From Macquaria australasica (taxonomy: Eukaryota; Chordata; Actinopteri; Centrarchiformes; Percichthyidae), in the NCBI GenBank assembly GCA_005408345.1, contig SEMN01001230.1:1-64000 (forward strand): a DNA stretch of 64,000 nt, given 5' to 3'. Positions 1 through 12,500 of the stretch are shown here, piece by piece. The translations under genes and the position numbers were made by a program. The stretch's first letter is position 1. Each line of letters opens with the position of its first letter. The notes under the pieces were generated by a model, which ran no database searches, was not told where the DNA came from, and was given only the letters and a program-made list of their open reading frames with translations.

Positions 1-31
<31 letters not shown>

Positions 32-83
32 GTGTGTGCAGCGTGTGTGTGTGTGCAGTGTGTGTGCAGCATGTGTGTGTGTG

Positions 84-132
<49 letters not shown>

Positions 133-140
133 ACCTGATG
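1..140. repeat. (TG)n microsatellite
   Basis: Long TG/CA dinucleotide run with a few interruptions. On the minus strand it starts right behind the splice donor of the tmprss15 CUB exon, so it sits in an intron of that gene. The cysteine/valine-rich open frame across it is an artefact of the repeat. Confidence 0.95.
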
Positions 141-2393
141 ATCCAGCGACAGGAGCTGCTGCTGTTGTACGTCTCTGAGACGTCTGATGAACTGAACGAA
201 CCGCTTGGACCTCTCAGCACAAACTGACCATCACACGCAGTTGCTATGGAGACGAGAGTGATGATGTCACAGGAAGTTTGATCATTCATTAACACATGAA
301 CTGTCTGAAACATCTGAGATCTACCATTTATAACACTGATTAATCATTAAATCAATAAAAGCTAATCATCCTGTTAAACTGCAGCTCCTGTAAATAAACA
401 TCCCTGACCACAGCAAGCAGCGTCTTCATCAGAGGTGTCGGGACAGTCATTGACTCCATCACAGAACTGATCGATCAGAACACACATCGATCGATCAGCA
501 CACGACGCGTGATGAGGAGGACACGTTACTGTGGACACAAAGACAAACTGTCATCAAGGAATGGAGTAGGTGGACATGAGGAGATCGAAGGGAGAAAGCT
601 TCCTCACCTGCTGTAGGTGTGACGGTCGTCGGTGAAGCTGTTGTCTCGTCTTGTTTCTCTGCAGGAAAAGATTCAGTTACTTCCTGAAATGATGCAGATA
701 TTTTGTTTCTGTTGTTTTCAGTTTGTTTCATTCAAATAGAACTTTGAGTCAACGGGACTTGATGGGTTCATATAAGATAAGATAAGCCTTTATTGTCCCA
801 CAGCGGGGAAATATCAGAATGAATTAGTGATTTGTTGTGAAATCAGTAAAGTACAACATCAACTAAAGCTGCTCCTGTCAACACCTAGTTAAGAGACCCT
901 TTCAGTTTGCTCTCTACACTCTATATAAACTAGTGTTCAATCAAACTGGGGAGCACTGCTGATCTCACAGTAACATCACAGCATCACCTGTGATCTGGAT
1001 ACTGTTTCTGTTGATCACCAATCCTGTGGCCCCTGCCTCCTGAAGCCCTGCCCCCAGCTGCTGCTCCACCTCCTTCACATCAATCAGCTGATTGAAGCAG
1101 AGGTCAAAGGTCACGACCAAACTGCCCTGACTGAGGACACACACATAATCAATACATTTATCAGAACTTTTATTACTGATAGAATCTGTTAGAAGCGACA
1201 TGTTTCATCTGTTTCTGATCGATCAATCAATCAAACAATCAATCAATTGGTATAAATCAGACAGGAGCTGCTGCCAACAGCTGCTGCTGTTTAGTAAATT
1301 GACCATTGATCAGTAATGATGTGATTGATCAGATATCTGACCTGAAGTATAAAACCTGACAGGACTGGAAGAGACGTCTGAGCTCACTGTGACTGAACGC
1401 CTCAGATACCTGTCGACCAATCAGAACTGTGATCAGGTGACACCTGCAGACAGACTGTGACAACCTGATGAAACTGATGAGATCAGTATTGATCAAACTT
1501 ATGGATTACAGTGTGTACTTTATAGTGTGTACATCATAGTATTCATTCTTAGTGTGTAATTATAGTGTCCATACTTAGTGTGTACTTTATTATATGTACT
1601 TTTTAGTGTCAGTACTGAGTGTGTACTTTATAGTGTCCACACTTAGTGTGTACTTTATAGTGTCCACACTTAGCGTGTACTTTATGGTGTGTACTTCATA
1701 GTATCCATACTTAGTGTGTACGTTATTATGTGTACTTTATAGTGTCAGTACTTAGTGTGTACTTTATGGTGTGTACTTTAAAGTGACAGTAAATAGTGTG
1801 TACTTTATGGTGTGTACTTTTTTGCTCCCTTACTTGGCCAGTATGTATTGCATCAGTGGCACAGCACTAAATTCTACATTAATAAAAATATCACAACAGT
1901 AACAAACTGTTTAACTGATGAACATTTAAATTCACACAAATTTATCTTCAAAATGCTCAACATGACAAACACACTGATACACTGATCAATACTTTGAGCA
2001 ATACTACTCAATGCTGGAGTTTAAAGCTGTAAACCTGTTATTTTCAAAATAAAAGCCTATAACCTCACCAGGTTTTGGACGTCGAAGGCCAGAGATTTAA
2101 AGTGCAGACTGCTGGAGTTCTTCAGCTCTTCGGAGAAAACTGCTCCCTCTGTGATAACCATCCGACCAGTCAGCACCGCTGGCTCAACGGCACCTCGGCA
2201 CACAAACAGCAACAGCAACACACTGCTCAATAATATCTGCTGACACCTGATCAGTTTCTTAAAACCAGAGTCTATGTTTACCTTCAGGCTTCAGGCTGAT
2301 CCATGAAACTACGATCAGTCCAACACAACAGACCAGAAGAAGAGACGACACGACGCTGAGGAGGAACTCCAGAGACGACAGACTGCGATTCAT
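135..2393 (-). CDS. tmprss15: enteropeptidase (enterokinase), 5' part of gene
   Basis: Type II membrane serine protease that activates trypsinogen at the intestinal brush border. Seven exons are supported: 2282-2393 (start ATG), 2069-2193, 1342-1409, 988-1130, 608-658, 409-528 and 135-243. Phases are continuous and about 242 residues are visible. Residues 1-37 hold a short cytoplasmic stretch (MNRSLSSLEFLL) and one hydrophobic anchor; human enteropeptidase has the very similar SLSSYE before its anchor. Exons 2-4 form the SEA domain (FSQGSLVVTFDL matches the human ENGSIIVVFDL segment). Exon 5 is a Thr/Pro linker. Exon 6 is an LDL-receptor class A module with the CDGVNDCPDTSDED calcium-binding signature. 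Exon 7 starts a CUB domain (CDGQFVLRGPSGSF). The MAM, second CUB, SRCR and trypsin domains lie beyond the left edge. The order of SEA, LDLa and CUB argues for enteropeptidase rather than matriptase. Confidence 0.87.
771..820 (-). mobile_element. 3' tail of an L2-like LINE
   Basis: Short fragment with GATAAGATAAGCC followed by TTTATTGTCCCACAGCGGGG. This is the reverse complement of the 3' terminus seen at 45465-45520 and it recurs at 63783-63842. Only the tail is present, inside a tmprss15 intron. Confidence 0.6.
1490..1830. repeat. tandem repeat in tmprss15 intron 2
   Basis: Irregular tandem repeat of about 25-35 bp built on AGTGTGTACTTTATAGTGT with variants (for example AGTGTCCACACTTAGTGTG). 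It lies between the second and third tmprss15 exons. No coding sequence was seen. Confidence 0.8.
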
Positions 2394-3532
2394 ACTGACA
2401 GCAGCAACACATACAAACGCTCATTTATTTTCACTCCACCAGACACCAACATTATTAATGTCTCCATAATCAATCACATCTGTCCAAACATTCAAAACAT
2501 CATTTTTAAAGAATTAAATATATAAACATACAAGTTTTAATTAGAACAATAATCTCACACTTCACCTGACTTTACCACCAGACAGAATCTGACCTTCAAT
2601 TTTAAAACATTTCTTTTAAATGTTTAAGTGATTCCACTTCCTGTTAGCACAGAACACAAAGAAACACACTCAGCTCACCTGCAGCAGATCAGGTTTCTTC
2701 TGTTTGTTTCTCACCTGTTTAGTTCAACCTGAAGTTACAACCTGACTGTCCTCTCGGACTCTGAATCTGAAAATGACTTATGACTCATTATCAGTCCAGC
2801 AGCCGATAATCAATACAGTTACTGATAATCATTAATAATGTTGGACTGGACTAAGTCGCAGGAGATAAACTGCTGACACAACATTTATATTATAAAATAG
2901 ACAAATATACTGAAAAAGATTTGATACATTAATGATGTCACATAAAGATCTCACCTGAAGTTCTACCTGGTAAGTTTCTTGTTTATCAGAATCTAAAGTC
3001 CAGCAGCAGTAAACCTGTCAGGTAATCTACTTTAATGTGGCCCCACCCCCTCTGCACTCACCTGACAGGTGATGTGTTCTTCTCCTCCTCCTCCTACTCA
3101 TCATCATCTAATGTTGTAATTCTACTGTTTTCTTCATTCTATAACTTCCAGCAGCTTTAGTCCTGAAATATCTTTAATTAATGAAGCAGTCAAGATATTT
3201 TACAGACTGCTGATAGAACATTTTTAACGTTTAATGTTTCCATTAGTACTTTGTACAGTGTCCTGTAGTATTTTGTAGTATTTTGTACAGTGTCCTGTAG
3301 TAATTTGTAGTATTTTGTAGTATAGTGTACAGTGTCGTGGTCTGCGAGGATTTGGACTTGTGCCATCAGTATAGGTCACACCTGTGTTTCAGCTCTGTGG
3401 ACAGGTGGTGGTGTGGGGGGGGTTCATTCTGATTGTTCACTCTGAATCTTTAAATAAAGGTTTTTGAAAGTCTTTATTTCAGACAGTGGAGACGACATGA
3501 GAAACAAAACATATTTTCATTGGACGAGACGA
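2394..3532. other. intergenic: tmprss15 upstream / csf1r 3' flank
   Basis: About 1.1 kb between the tmprss15 start codon and the csf1r stop codon, both genes on the minus strand. It should hold the tmprss15 promoter and the csf1r 3' UTR. A short tandem motif (TTTTGTACAGTGTCCTGTAG and variants) occurs at about 3243-3335. No further exon was recognised. Confidence 0.5.
3473..3478 (-). promoter_or_regulatory. candidate csf1r polyadenylation signal
   Basis: TTTATT on the plus strand reads AATAAA on the minus strand, about 55 nt downstream of the csf1r stop codon at 3533-3535. No other support; such hexamers are common in AT-rich DNA. Confidence 0.4.
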
Positions 3533-6500
3533 TCAGGACAGCTGGTAGATGTTCTTCATCATTGGCTCCTCCTCGCCATCATCACCATCATCATCATCAT
3601 CATCATCATGGCGCCCTGAGAGGATCAAAAGGAGGCAGAGTCAGATTTGTACAGGTAAACTGTCTCTTAGTAACAGCTGATGTCATCCTGGTTAAATTAC
3701 CTCTCTGGCCGCGCTCTTCTTCTTTTCCTCTCTTCAGCGTGTCACCTCCTCTGACCTCCTCATCCTCTTCCTCTTCTTCTCTGCACTCATCAATGTTCCT
3801 GTATGGCTGTGGACAGGAGAAGAAGAGAGACAGAGAGTTCAGGTACACACTACTTAAACTCTGTTTACAAAGCTTGTCAGACGAAGTAGAGGGCTGACAG
3901 GTGTTTGATTGGTCCTCACCTGGTCGCTGCGATGTGGCGATGAGTGATTGGTGGAGGGGAGGAGCCTGTTAATGAGCTGGCCAATCATTTTAAAGGTTGG
4001 TCTGTCTGTGGGCTCCAAACTCCAGCAGAGCGTCATCAGCTGATACCTGAGAGGACAGGTGTCAGTTAGATTCAAAATAAATTTATTTACATTAAATCTC
4101 TGTCTGTCTCCTCACATCTCTGCTGGAGCGAAATCTGGCTGAGTCATATGGCGGCCATCTTTGATCATCTTGTAGAAGTTGGTATCCACAGCAACATTTG
4201 GGTAGGGACTCTTACCTGAACAGGTAGACACATACACAGTCAGAGGTGAGCTTCAGACTCTGTTGCTGGGCAGATAATATCAGGTGAAGTCAAAGGTGGC
4301 TCTTTGAGTAAATTCAGACATTTGGATCAGTTTGGGTGAGATGTAACTCTGATGTCACAGTTCTGAATGAAGACGTCTCCATAGTAACGGCCGCTGTGGC
4401 TCATAGGTACTGTGGTCTGTAGAGACGTTCCTACATGTCTACCTGACGACCAGGACAGAACCACCGCTGAAGTATTTAATGTCACAATCAATAATCAATA
4501 TTGGTCAAAACAGAGCTGCAATATGAGGTGATGTCCAGTGTTGCCATGGTTACCCAGAGAGAAGAGCTCCCAAAGTAAGACTCCGTAGGACCAGACGTCA
4601 CTCTGGATGGTGTAAACACACTGAAAGATGCTCTCTGGAGCCATCCACTTCACCGGGAGACGAGCCTATCACAATAAAAAACACAGGAAGTGTCACAATA
4701 AAACACACAGGAAGCAGAAGTCACTGTTGATGTCAACCTGAAACCTTATTTAGTTTGAGTCTAATATATTAAGATTTATTTTCTAAATGTGAACCTGCAT
4801 TTCTGTCTCTTTAGATTAAAGAACGTTTGAACAGGTAACAGACGAGGCTGATTGATGAGTTTAAACACTGACATTTCCCTGCACGATGTAGCTGTCGTCG
4901 TTGCGGATGTCTCTGGCCAAACCGAAGTCACAGATCTTGGCAACACGACGATCAGTCAGCAGGACGTTCCTCGCTGCCACATCTCTGTGGATACACTGAC
5001 AGACAGACAGGCAGACAGGTGGACAGAGACAGAGAGGTGACAGAGAGATACTGTTAGAAAAGTTTTACTGCTGACTGCTGCTGACCCATTTCAGTTTTAA
5101 ACTATCCTGGTGAGGACATTTCTGCATTATGAGAACATTTCGAGTTAGGGACTAGGGAGTGCGTTATGTCAGTGAGAGTCCTCACAAGTATATAAAGACA
5201 GTGTGTGTCATCTTACATTCCTGGTAGACAGGAAGTCCAGACCCTGAGCCACCTGGTGGGAAAACCTCATGAGGTCACCAACAGACAGACTATCTGTCTG
5301 CACACCTGAGAGACAGACAGACAGACAGACATTCAGTTAGGCAGGTCTGTACTCAGAGACAAAAACTACAGGTGTGTTCAGGTGTGTTCAGGTTGTTACC
5401 CAGGTGTGTTTGTCCTGGACTTAGAACCGGCTGCATCTCCTGATACTCTGAACAGCATGAGATCCCACTGTCGCTGCAACACACACACACACACACACAC
5501 AGAAACATCATCATAGGTGATTGATTAATTGTTTAATGTATTGATCCTGATTCCCTGAAGCTCAAGACGACCAAAACCTGAAAATATTTAGTTTAATATT
5601 ACACGATACAAAGAAAAGCAGAAACTTGAAAAATGGCTTAAATCGATTAGTCAATCATCAAAGTAGTTACTGATTGATTTCCATTTGATGGACTAATCAG
5701 TTCATTGGATAATTACAAGTATTAATGCTCACAGTTTTCTGTACTAGAGAATATTTAATCAGTTTGTAAGAACGTCAGAATGAATCCATGACTACTGATT
5801 GATAAAAATCATTCTACTTTGTGTTCAGATTTATGAAAAGCTTTCGACACTGGATCTAAATATTATTAATTTAAAAAAACTTTGCAATGGTGTATAGTGT
5901 TTCTGTTTCTTTGTTGTCCCGGGCTAAATATTCTCTGTATAACTTGAAATGTACTGATAGCATATTTTAGCATGTAGGCTTGTGCATGTGTACAGTACTG
6001 CCCCACCCCCGAAAACTGTTTCAGTCTCTTCATCTCCATCTTGTTTCTGATACTCTTTGCTGATGTTTGTTTATTTAACATTAACACGTTTACACATGTA
6101 TTTCTGAGGTACATTCTGAATTAGATAATATTTCTTAGTTTTAACTGAGCAAACTTTGTAAAAATGATTTAGAAAAAGATTTCTTGGTGTTTTACTGCAG
6201 TGAGATAAAATCAGTGGTTTGGTGTTTGTCAACTCTTTTTTACCACAGACTTTCTGCCTCACTTATATATTGATATCATAGTTAGTGTCCACCTCTGGTT
6301 ACCTGTACAGATGAGTCTGTAAACAGGTATGACATCACATCACCCACAGAATAACTATGAACAGATGTGTTTTTGTGTTGCAGCTGTTGAAACATTTTGT
6401 CTGTTGTGTAACGAGAAGAAACTTCAGACCTCCTGAGCCGGCCGTGCTGGGCGGCCATGTTCTTATAGAAGGCCTCCCCCTCCACTTCATCCACACTCAA

Positions 6501-9500
6501 AATGGACGCCATGAAGTCCTGAGTGTGAGCCCGCAGGAAGTTGAGCAGGTCACCATGGCTACAGTACTCTGTGATCATCAACATGGGGCCTGATGGGAGG
6601 GAGAGGGGACAAAGGTCAAAGGTTAGAGAGATGATGTTGGAATAAACACGATGGTTTCAAAAGAAATGGAGGAGCTGACCACAGCTGGAAAACAATTCAA
6701 ATAAACGGTGGTGATTAGTATCTCACAGATACTGTAAACGGTTAGTACATTATTGTATGTTTGGTGGGACACAGCAAGACTTTTACATTTAGTTTTAAAG
6801 TTATATATTAAAAAGCTCAAACCAACAACATGTGAGTTTGTCTCTCAGTACTGTCTGACTTCCTGTCTGTGGCTCTCAGCTCTGAGCACATTGGTTCCTA
6901 CTTAATCCTCTTTGTCCCAGGTGGGACAGAAGGCAGCAACAATCTTCTTCTGCCACTGGAGTCTGTCTTTGGCCCCAGCTTGGACCCGGTCCTATGAGAG
7001 ACCCATCTCCTTCAGCTCAGCATCAGCTGTTCTTCGCCACATTGCTTTTGGTCTATTTCGTCTCCATGTCGGTGTCCATCTGAGGGCGACTTTGGGGATT
7101 CGTCCAGGTGGCATCCTCAAGCCAATAGACTCTCTGTGCCTGAATTTCTTTGCCCATGTTGTTGCAGCCTGTGACTGTATACAGGTTCTCGTGTGAGATC
7201 ATGTTAGGCCAGTAGATATTAAGGTGTTGTGGAATGCATCAACCTGGTTTTGCTCAATTTTAATAACCCTCCAGCACTCGGACCCGTACAGCAGTACAGA
7301 CTTGACATTGCTCTTGAAAACCCTTATCTTTGTCTTGAGGCTGGAGACATTGGCTTCGTTGTCACTGTTAAGACTCCCAAGATAGGTCAAGTTTTCAACA
7401 TGCTCCAGTGCCACTCCACTTATCTTAACTGGACATGTTGATGGTTTAGACACATGACCTGGGCCTTCTTGTCTGTTTGGGATACATGCTACATCTATCT
7501 GACTTTTGTTGAAGGTGGATGTAGTTGGATGAGAGTAGAGCCAGGTCGTCAGTGAAATATAAGTCCTCTAGGTAGGAGAAGGGGGTCCACTGGGTTCCCT
7601 GAGAACAGCCAGATGTTGTTTGATGCATGATCCAGTCACTGAGGGTGACCAGGATGACTAGAGAGAGAATGCAGCCCTGCCTCACCTCAAAACACTGATT
7701 CAGAGGACAATTTTTCAGCGGTGGATTAATCCACATTTATATTCACATCTCTACCTTTGTGATAAGGTTCTTGTTTGACACTGATAGTTTTATATTTGTG
7801 GTTAATAATTAAAAACATCATCACCTCCTCGAGTGCAGGCACCCAGCAGGTTGACAATGTTGTCATGGTAACCAAGATGGCTGAGGATCTTCAGCTCCGA
7901 CATCAGAGCTTCACGTTCCTCCGAGTGAGCGCTCGCTGTTCATGAAACACAAATCTGTGTCATCACAACAATACTGTGTTGTATGTGATGATGATGAAGA
8001 TGAAGATTTGTGGACTGACGTTTGAGCATCTTGACGGCAACTCGGGTGACGTTGTCAGTTCCCAGACCGTACGCTGTTGCCTCGACAACCTTCCCAAACG
8101 CCCCCGAACCCAAAACAGCACCTGACAGAGGGGGGCACTGTTAAAAACAACAATCAACTATCGGTGACTTCACTGACTTTTATTTTGAAAAGTATGCCTT
8201 GACAGGTCAGATCAGTGGTGTATGTGGCCTTTTTATGTTTGTGTGCCTTCACATCATTTTGTAAAAGTTCAATTTAAAAATAAGATCTGCTGTCACTTCT
8301 TACACAATGTGTCTGGAAATGATGGTGATAACACAGAGCTGCAGCTAGTGATTATTTTCCATATTAATCTGTCAATTATTTTCTCGAATAATAGATTTGT
8401 ATTTCAAATGCTGACGTCTTTAAATGTCTCGTTTTATCCCAAAAAACAAAACTCAGATATTACTGTGATATAAAACATTTGATTGATAAACTTTTTGACA
8501 ATGTAGTTTCTCTCGATTGAGTAATTGATTGCTTAATTGTTTCAGTATTATCAATAAAAATAATAATAAGAAGAACTTGCAGGTCTAATGAGCTCAGTGA
8601 AATCCTGACTGCAGCCTGATCGTGTTTTAAGTTAAACTGAATGACGCAGTGTTTGGTGTTGAATTGAACGCTGTCTCGTACCAAGGCGGAGTTTGTCTCG
8701 GGGAAACTCCCACTTGTAGTTGTACGGCAGCTGGGTGGGGTCAACAAAGGTGTAGTTGTTTCCATTGGTGCTCTCGATGATCTTCCAACGAATCTCGTAT
8801 TTGGGTTTCTGAGAGAAGAAGTAGAGACATGAAGCATGTTGTGAATGAAGCAGTGATGACTGAATGAATCCACGTTAATAAAGTTATCTGTCAGTATTTG
8901 TAGGGAATCAATTCAACATGTCACAGAGAACAAAGAGGAGCCGTTCTACATGGTTCTGTTCTCTTTAGTTTATATATAAATCATTTACCAGGATTGTATC
9001 ATGGAGCAGGATACACATGTATGCAGATGACACTGATATATGTGTTTCTATTAGATCTGTTTCCTCAGTTTCCCCCCAGTTCTTACAGAATCTCTAACAG
9101 CAAGTTTGAAAACGTACATTTAACATGAACATTAAGCATTGTTTATAAGGAAACCACAAATTATTTTTTAATATAATTCAATTTGATTAATTTGCAGTTG
9201 CATACTTATTCTTTTTACATGTAATGTTTATAGTCCAAATCTACAGATGTGACGTTAATCTGAGCTGAGTTTTTCATGCAGTCCAGATGTTTGTGAATGT
9301 GCTGCACAGCCTCCACCACCTTGCCTTTGAGTAGACTGAATGAATTTTGAACTAGTAGAAGAACAACTCTCTCAGATGTTTTCTAGTTCATAGTAAGAAG
9401 CTTGTAGCATTAGCAGCGGAGAAATGTGCTGCAGGCTATAGAGCAAACATACATTTAGACTAATGAATCTATTTATGCTGCAGGTAGTTTTATGGACTCT

Positions 9501-12500
9501 ATAATCGCTTCTTTGTCACAAAAAGTTTCTACAACAATCAGGTCTCTTAAGATGATGAGATCATATAAAGTCGTGGAATTAAAATTTAGGACGAGAAGCC
9601 GATAAAATCTCACCACTGCCATATTCTTAACAAACTAAAAATGTCAATAAATGTCCTGGACAAGTTTTTATCTTGATTTGACAACTTTTTATCTGGTTCC
9701 CACAAGTTATTATTTTAAACTCAAAACAGTTTTTAAAGAGAAATTAGTCATCATGTGTTATCTGTAGCTTACCATTAACTGTTGTGATCATTTTATTGTG
9801 TTCTTGTTTGTTTTGTGTAATATTGTTTGTATTTTCTTGTTGGGTTTTGTTTATTTGTATACAGGTCTACAGGTCTACTATATATATATATATATATACA
9901 TATATATTATATATTATGGCTATAAAACAAAATACTAAATAGTATCAAAATATTAAATTGTATCACCAGTAAACATACCTGTCTCCACTTGTAAAAGATG
10001 ACCAATAAGAGCAGGAGGAGGACGGTGACAGCACTCAGAGATCCAATCAGAGCTGGCGTGAAGAATGTTTGAGGTTTTCCTGCAGAAAAACACAACAGCA
10101 CATTTATTCAACAACAAGACGACATGTTCAATCACATACGTGGTTTTTCTACTAACTCAACATGTTGATACTCTAACACATACGAGGATTAAAGACTTGA
10201 CGAGACACTCCCACGAGGTTGAAGGTGACACACTCCACAGTGACATCATCACCAGGTGACTGACGGAGGGTCAGGTGTTTCCTCACTTCCTCCTCCTCCT
10301 CCCCCTGTGAAGTCACATCAGCTGGAGAAACCTGATAGGTGGAGACATCTCCACACCTGCAGAGGAGGTGAAGGTGAAGATGTCTGTTTTATCTATTCTG
10401 TTTGTTTATTTCACCCTTTTTATCTAATTTTTATTTTATGCTATTTCACTCTCCATAATTTCAGTGGCTTTATTTAATTTATAACTCTGTTTTAAAAATG
10501 CTGAATAAAGTTTATCATTATATATTATTACATTAGAACTTGATTCAGTGAATCCACACAGATTTCACAGCGGCTCCGGAGATTCAAACATCTGTGAAAT
10601 TTTCTGCAAATGTTTGTACTGTTGGTGAAAAAGGATGTAAATGCAGCTAAAGTAGAGTTTATCTCATATACTGCAGTTTCATGTGTACATACATATATTG
10701 CATGTTTGCACGTATTTAGTGTAACATGTAACCTGCTATATCGATATCTGAAATTTTTATTTTTACACAAGAAATTACAAAACTTTCCAAAACTCCATCT
10801 AGCACCACCTCCTTCTCTGCTGCTGTTCAGACTAAGAACAGATAAATCACCAGGATGTTGTTTGTAATGAACTCTGGAGCCTGCAGGGGGCACTGGCAGG
10901 ACTTATCACTGTCTGTAAGGTTGGTACATACGTGTCCTGCACCCCTGGGCAGGTGTACCAGAGGATTGTGGGTAGTGGATATCCAGAGCTGCTGCAGGTC
11001 AGAGTGTCGTTCTCCAGACTGACGACGGCACTCGGAGAACCTGAAAGACACATTTTACTTTATACATTTACTCAGAAGATGAAAACAAAAAAAATATGAT
11101 GAAAGAAACTAGAAGCTGACTTTGACTTTTAACCTGGTTATAATTCTCCTGACCGACAGGAAATGACATATTTAAAGATTTACAGGCTGTCAAAATGTAT
11201 AGATCATGGGATTATCAATAGAAGAAAAAGTAAAGCTGCGGTACTGAGCAAGAAGAAGAGGAGGAAGATCAAAAGTTTTTTACGATAAATTCGGAGGTCG
11301 ATGTTCTGTGAGCTGCTGAAGAATGAGTTGGAGAATCGGAACGAGTATTGACCTCGATCCTCCTGACGAACCCGCTGCAGCAACAAGCTCGCCTCTGACC
11401 TGCAACATAAAAAATACCACCTTAACAAACTTTAGCACCAATGATACCACCTTAACAAACCTTAAGATGGTATTGTCAGTCTGACCTGCAGTGGAAATCT
11501 GATAATGCTAGCCTTTAGGTGTTAGCATGCTAGCCTGTAGCTGTTAGCTTGCTAACCTGTAGCCATTAGCAGTGTAGCTTTCCTGGTAAACCATGTTGTT
11601 GTTGCCGTTGTTGAGGTGCGTTGGTGTCGTCCAGTGCTGGTTCCTGATTGGAGGATACGCCTCCATCACAAAGGTAAGGATCACATCTTGACCTTCATAC
11701 ACCTCCACTGTGCTGCTCCCGCTAATGTTAGCACTTCTAGCCCCAATCCCATCCATTCTGTTGGTGCTAACATTGGCAATTAGTTCCCAATTCACTTTGA
11801 GTGAACCGCTGCTAATGTTAGCTTCTATCTCTCCTTGCAACTCCATTGGCATGCTACTAATGTTAGCAATCAGGGCCCCATTGACCTCTCTGGTCTTGGT
11901 GTTAGTGTTAGCAGGCTGCATCGGCTGCAGGTAGATCCTCAGGTAGGGACCATCTGGTGAGGAAGAGGAGACACAGTAAATATCACTCTACATTTAGTCT
12001 GTTCATCTTCAGGATCATTTGGTGGATTTGGAAATTATTATTATAAGTTGGTTATTCTCTTGTGTTTCCACCAAATGTTGTTACCCAAAACTCTGAGCTG
12101 TGTGGTTGCCGTGGCGATTCCAGCTTCATTGACAGCAGTACAGGTGTAGGTTCCGCTGTGTGTGAGCTTTACAGCAGAGATTGTCAGTGTGCTGTTGATG
12201 TACAGGTGGCTGTTGCTATAGAGACGGCTGACAGTGATGTTCGGTGTCTGGAACAAACCAAACAACCAATGAATATAAAAACAGACACTTTGTCAGGAGT
12301 TAAGACACACAGGTGACCTCTGACCTTTGTGTTTGGGTGTGTCCAGGTGAGGGTGCAGAAATGGGAGGGGTTACTGGTCAGACAGGTGACCTCAAACTTC
12401 TCTCCTTCCAGACAGACCGATTCTTCCTGACTGATAGACAGGGAGGGAGGATGACGCAGCCCTGAAGACAGTCAGGTAGACAGATATAGAAGTAGACAGA

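Noticed and set aside
3..227. Open frame rich in Cys and Val
   Set aside because: Translation of the TG microsatellite; the real coding exon here is on the other strand (135-243).
608..683. Longer version of tmprss15 exon 5 using an acceptor at 684
   Set aside because: It would put a stop in phase; the inner acceptor after TTTTCCTGCAG (exon 608-658) keeps the frame.
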